Below are positions 13,922-16,477 of a stretch of 16,477 nt of DNA, in pieces. Location of the stretch: NCBI GenBank assembly GCA_012514255.1, contig JAAZAP010000017.1, forward strand, positions 1-16,477, given 5' to 3'. The notes beneath the pieces were generated by a model. That model had not been told where the DNA came from and made no database searches. It saw only the letters and a program-made list of their open reading frames with translations. Source of the DNA: Bacteroidales bacterium (GTDB taxonomy: Bacteria > Bacteroidota > Bacteroidia > Bacteroidales > VadinHA17). The number at the start of each line of letters is the position of its first letter. Position 1 is the first letter of the stretch. The position numbers and the translations under genes are program-made.

Positions 13922-13952
13922 CAAATTTAAGGTACAGAAGCTCTCCATGCAA
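13922..13952 (-). promoter_or_regulatory. Promoter for leader ORF and methyltransferase-like gene
   Basis: On the minus strand TTG (13952-13950) and TAAATTTG (13929-13922) are separated by 20 bases and followed by T. This is the same form as the tRNA promoter here and fits the Bacteroidota consensus fully. Predicted start is near 13916. Confidence 0.75.
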
Positions 13953-14059
13953 GTCGCCCAAGCCCATGCAATGGACTTTTGCGAACAACACAAAAAGATT
14001 AATCAAGCTTTTCAGGGCATCCACTCAGCCGGGCAGGCTGTTCACACCGGATAAAAGGG

Positions 14060-14207
14060 CATTCGTCAAAAACGGGGGCTTTTTTATATCTGTTTTGGGA
14101 AAAAACGGGGATTTTATGAATACCGGAGCTATATATGGCTGATATATAGCATTATAGCATTCCCAAAAAAGGAATTTATTCCTAATCTAAATTTTGACAA
14201 ACGAATG
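14060..14207. repeat. Region of nested inverted and direct repeats
   Basis: The ends are imperfect inverted repeats: CATTCGTCAAAA (14060-14071) against TTTTGACAAACGAATG (14192-14207), identical when complemented except for a four-base insertion. Between them lie two AAAAACGGGG copies (14068-14077 and 14101-14110), a 9-bp hairpin GCTATATAT/ATATATAGC (14128-14136 and 14142-14150), and ATTCC/GGAAT/ATTCC segments (14159-14182) that allow two alternative hairpins. No reading frame of note is present. It could be a small non-autonomous repeat unit or a regulatory region. Confidence 0.5.
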
Positions 14208-14405
14208 GTATGAAAAGATTAAAATTGTTGCCCGGCAGGGATTTTTCGTGATATTTTGAGAGATACACGAGGCTCCTGTATGGTCAGAACGTCAAAAATA
14301 CAAACTGACGGAGCTTAACAGGTCTGACTGACGATGTCAAAGCAAGAAGCAGAGAGGTAAAAATCAGACATACAAAGTCAGACTGAGCCGGATCCGGTCA
14401 AAGTA
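14208..14405. other. Non-coding stretch with GTCAGA/GTCTGAC motifs
   Basis: No gene is seen. GTCAGA or its complement occurs several times (near 14283, 14322, 14379). GTCTGACT (14322-14329) and AGTCAGAC (14376-14383) form an 8-bp inverted repeat. CCGGATCCGG (14388-14397) is a perfect palindrome just past the stop of the next gene on the minus strand. A TATTTTTG on the minus strand (14300-14293) resembles a -7 element but has no -33 partner. Confidence 0.4.
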
Positions 14406-14564
14406 CTACGGTCTTCTGTTCTTAAGATTGGCAAGGTAACGCGACTTAGCCTCTGCGGGATCTGCATCAGGGGCTATGTAAATCTTTGTCCTGTGGTCAA
14501 TTATTACCTCCTTCATTTTGGAAAGATCGGGCGAGGTGTGAATAACAGGTTTCTTTTCAATCAT
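14406..14564 (-). CDS. Small uncharacterised protein, 52 residues
   Basis: The ATG at 14564 is preferred (MIEKKPVIHTSPDLSKMKEV). The longer GTG start at 14600 would sit inside the terminator hairpin of the preceding cold-shock gene. The protein is hydrophilic, with VIIDHRTKIYIAPDADPAEAKSRYLANLKNRRP at the end; a basic tail suggests nucleic-acid or ribosome contact, but that is only a guess. No family is recognised. No separate promoter is visible in the 72 bases to the cold-shock gene, so it may depend on read-through of that terminator. Confidence 0.55.
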   Translation of the reverse strand: MIEKKPVIHTSPDLSKMKEVIIDHRTKIYIAPDADPAEAKSRYLANLKNRRP

Positions 14565-14581
14565 GATTTCACTTATTACAA

Positions 14582-14609
14582 TAAAAAGTCCCGTCGTCAC
14601 CGGCGGGAC
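14582..14609 (-). terminator. Terminator of the cold-shock gene
   Basis: On the minus strand GTCCCG (14609-14604) pairs with CGGGAC (14593-14588), with CG/CG possible inside, and is followed by TTTTTAT. It lies 27 bases after the stop codon. Confidence 0.85.
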
Positions 14610-14636
14610 CTGAAAGCTTAATTGTTTGTATACAAC

Positions 14637-14828
14637 TTATACACGTTTTACATTTACTGCATTTAATCCCTTCTTACCCTGTTCAAGGTCAAATGTGACA
14701 ACATCATTTTCATTGATAGTGTCCTTTAACCCGGATGAATGTACAAAATACTCCTTCGGTGAATTTTCATCTTTTATGAATCCGAATCCTTTGAATTCAT
14801 TGTAAAATTTTACTGTTCCTTTATTCAT
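14637..14828 (-). CDS. Cold-shock domain protein
   Basis: 63 residues forming a single cold-shock (OB-fold) domain. The sequence starts MNKGTVKFYNEFKGFGFI with the RNP1-type motif (GFGFI near 14-18) and contains the RNP2-type YFVHSSG (about 27-33). It ends in GKKGLNAVNVKRV. It should bind single-stranded RNA or DNA in the cytoplasm and act as an RNA chaperone. The length is slightly under the usual 65-70 residues but the domain is complete. A TATATTG just upstream (minus strand, 14858-14852) is one base short of the -7 consensus. It has a strong terminator of its own. Confidence 0.95.
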   Translation of the reverse strand: MNKGTVKFYNEFKGFGFIKDENSPKEYFVHSSGLKDTINENDVVTFDLEQGKKGLNAVNVKRV

Positions 14829-14963
14829 TATGTGTTTTTGTTAATACGCTGCAATATACGCATTTTTATCCGGATATTTTATTTATTTTCAATAATTTAT
14901 GTTGAGCAGCCTCAAAGTAGCCCGAAAAATGACCTGATGTCATCTTATTTCAGTTTCTTTTCA

Positions 14964-14999
14964 TTGTTTAGATGTTTCTCCGGGCTTTCCGTAAATTTG
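14964..14999 (+). promoter_or_regulatory. Probable promoter of the glycoside hydrolase gene
   Basis: TAAATTTG (14992-14999) matches TAnnTTTG and lies 36 bases before the ATG at 15036. TTG at 14964-14966 is 25 bases upstream, longer than usual, so the -33 part is uncertain. Confidence 0.55.
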
Positions 15000-15035
15000 A
15001 GGAAGAACAACGCAATACATTAATAATGATCAGTT

Positions 15036-16477
15036 ATGACAAAAAGAGCATTTACTATCCTGAATATCATATCTCTTTTTTCCATTGCACTTATATCATG
15101 CAGCAGAAAAGATATGCCCATGTATAAATCTGACAAATATACGGTCTATCCGGACCGGGTGGAGCAGGGTGAATTCATTGCAAGAGCTGCGGGCCCTGAA
15201 GAGATGACTTCAGATTACAAAAGCCTCAGCGCGGTGATTGACCCTGTCATCCAGTTCAAGTTCAGCATTAACGGGCGCGACAACGAACTGCCTTTTGGTG
15301 TCAACCATCAGGCGAACATTCTTCCGGAGAGTGATGAAACAGTGGTTCTCGAAATGACTTTTGGACAACGATCCGAGACCGGATCTCAGAAGGATGCTTC
15401 ACAGCCCCTGCCCCCGAACACCCGGGTTCTGTTCAGGGTCAACTGTCAATCCATACTGGACTCCTTCAGGGTAAAGGGATATTATGACGATATCCTGGGT
15501 AACAGGATCTTTAAAGCCGATTTCAGGGGAGTGTTCATTGCCGGCGACACTTACCCGCTTAACTGGGACTTTGAGAACATTCCCTCCAACCCGATGCTTA
15601 GACTTGAAGATCCTGACGGCGATGGTATTTATGAAAAAGAACTGATATTCAATGTATATGATCCTTCGGCCCACACATCCTCAACATGGAAACCAGCCGG
15701 CAATATCTCGGATTATCCTCATTTCACAAGCCCTTATCCATTGCTCAATGCCCTGCATAACATGTCGCTGGATGAGATGGTCATGCTCATGGAAGAGGAT
15801 GGCACCTTCCGTACCGGAGAGGCCTGGCCGGGGGTCTGGACCCGCGACATGAGTTACGCCACCATGCTTGCCCTGGCATATCTTGATCCGGTTCGCTGCA
15901 TGAACAGCCTGATGCGCAAGGTATCAGACAACCGGATAATCCAGGACACCGGCACCGGAGGCGCATGGCCGGTCTCCTCAGACAGGGTGGTATGGGCGTT
16001 GGCCGCATGGGAGATCTGGCGCTATACAGGCGACCACGATTGGCTGGCCAAAGCGTTTGAGATTATAAGGAACAGCATGGCGGCGGACAGCAAAACGATC
16101 ATTGACCCTCTTACCGGGCTTATACGGGGAGAATCCTCTTTCCTCGACTGGAGGAAACAGACCTACCCCCTATGGATGGAACCGGCTGATATATACGGCT
16201 CCCTGAACCTCGGCACCAACGCTGCATACTGCCAGGCACTGAAGGTCACAGGGATGATGGCACAGGAGCTCGGCCGGGAAGATGAATGGTCAGACAGGGC
16301 AGAAAATCTCCGCAAAGCGATCAATGATCACCTCTGGCTGGAAGAAAAGGGTTACTATGGCCAATACCTCTACGGCAGAGAATACAGGTCCCTTTCGCCC
16401 CGGGCCGAAGCCCTGGGCGAAGCCTTCACGGTACTCTTTGACATTGCCGGTGATGAGAGGAAACAGAAGGTGCTGAC
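15036..16477 (+). CDS. Lipoprotein glycoside hydrolase, MGH1/GH63-like (3' end cut off)
   Basis: 480 codons are visible and the frame is open at the edge. A signal peptide with lipobox LISC puts a lipid on Cys22, so the enzyme is probably tethered to a membrane outside the cytoplasm. Residues about 40-240 are a beta-rich N-terminal domain with DPDGDG (192-197), a calcium-loop-like sequence. From about 250 an (alpha/alpha)6 barrel begins with RTGEAWPGVWTRDMSYATML (about 260-277), followed by GTGGAWPVSSDRVVWALAAWEIWRYTGDHDWL, ESSFLDWRKQTYPLWMEP and LGTNAAYCQALKVTGMMA. These are features of MGH1-like/GH63-related hydrolases, often annotated as glycogen debranching proteins in Bacteroidota. The Asp of TRDMSY and the later carboxylates are candidates for catalysis. 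The substrate (an alpha-linked glycan such as a mannoside or glucoside) cannot be fixed from sequence. It stands alone on the plus strand with its own promoter. Confidence 0.83.
   Translation, partial: MTKRAFTILNIISLFSIALISCSRKDMPMYKSDKYTVYPDRVEQGEFIARAAGPEEMTSDYKSLSAVIDPVIQFKFSINGRDNELPFGVNHQANILPESDETVVLEMTFGQRSETGSQKDASQPLPPNTRVLFRVNCQSILDSFRVKGYYDDILGNRIFKADFRGVFIAGDTYPLNWDFENIPSNPMLRLEDPDGDGIYEKELIFNVYDPSAHTSSTWKPAGNISDYPHFTSPYPLLNALHNMSLDEMVMLMEEDGTFRTGEAWPGVWTRDMSYATMLALAYLDPVRCMNSLMRKVSDNRIIQDTGTGGAWPVSSDRVVWALAAWEIWRYTGDHDWLAKAFEIIRNSMAADSKTIIDPLTGLIRGESSFLDWRKQTYPLWMEPADIYGSLNLGTNAAYCQALKVTGMMAQELGREDEWSDRAENLRKAINDHLWLEEKGYYGQYLYGREYRSLSPRAEALGEAFTVLFDIAGDERKQKVL

Noticed and set aside
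13806..14024. A 72-codon minus-strand frame starting at a GTG
   Set aside because: It runs straight through the consensus promoter at 13952-13922 and overlaps the 44-codon leader ORF, which has a better start and ribosome-binding site. No family resemblance.
14832..15023. Plus-strand frame of 63 codons between the cold-shock gene and the hydrolase
   Set aside because: It covers the hydrolase promoter and is an AT-rich phenylalanine-rich sequence typical of untranslated DNA.

Overview
The window looks like a chromosomal segment of a member of the Bacteroidota, probably a Bacteroidales-type or related marine or gut lineage. The evidence is a type IX secretion (T9SS) substrate with a gliding-motility-type C-terminal domain next to a PorP/SprF gene, several lipoproteins with short lipoboxes, a tRNA gene without an encoded CCA end, and intergenic promoters of the Bacteroidota form (TTG, about 20 bases, TAnnTTTG). 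No transposase, integrase, phage gene, plasmid gene or CRISPR array was seen.

Layout. Bases 1-273 hold the start of a minus-strand thioredoxin that runs off the left edge. A plus-strand CCA-adding tRNA nucleotidyltransferase follows (425-1840). It abuts, stop codon to stop codon, a four-gene minus-strand operon that is read from 11042 down to 1841. The operon encodes a 1931-residue secreted adhesin (sugar-binding-like head, Calx-beta and related repeats, HYR, PKD-like and SprB repeats, T9SS sorting domain), a PorP/SprF outer-membrane protein, a beta-helix lipoprotein coupled to it by a TGATG overlap, and a secreted endonuclease/exonuclease/phosphatase-fold protein. The first two form the known pairing of a type B T9SS substrate with its dedicated SprF-like partner. 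The last two look like surface accessories.

Bases 11043-12071 contain no protein gene but do hold a tRNA-Val(UAC) with its promoter and terminator, a strong candidate for an undescribed small RNA on the minus strand (about 11602-11685, with its own -7 element, a 9-bp closing stem and a U-tract), and two tandem minus-strand terminators. Next come a lipoprotein (12072-13028) and a 212-residue protein resembling the C-terminal half of a SAM methyltransferase (13103-13741). The latter is preceded by a well-formed promoter and a 44-codon leader ORF with a Shine-Dalgarno-like site. Bases 13930-14405 have inverted and direct repeats and no convincing gene.

The right end carries a small unknown protein, a cold-shock protein with a terminator, and the first 480 codons of a lipoprotein glycoside hydrolase of the MGH1/GH63-like (alpha/alpha)6 type, which runs off the right edge.

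The most interesting items are the adhesin/secretion operon, the small-RNA candidate, and the promoter, leader ORF and methyltransferase-like gene unit.
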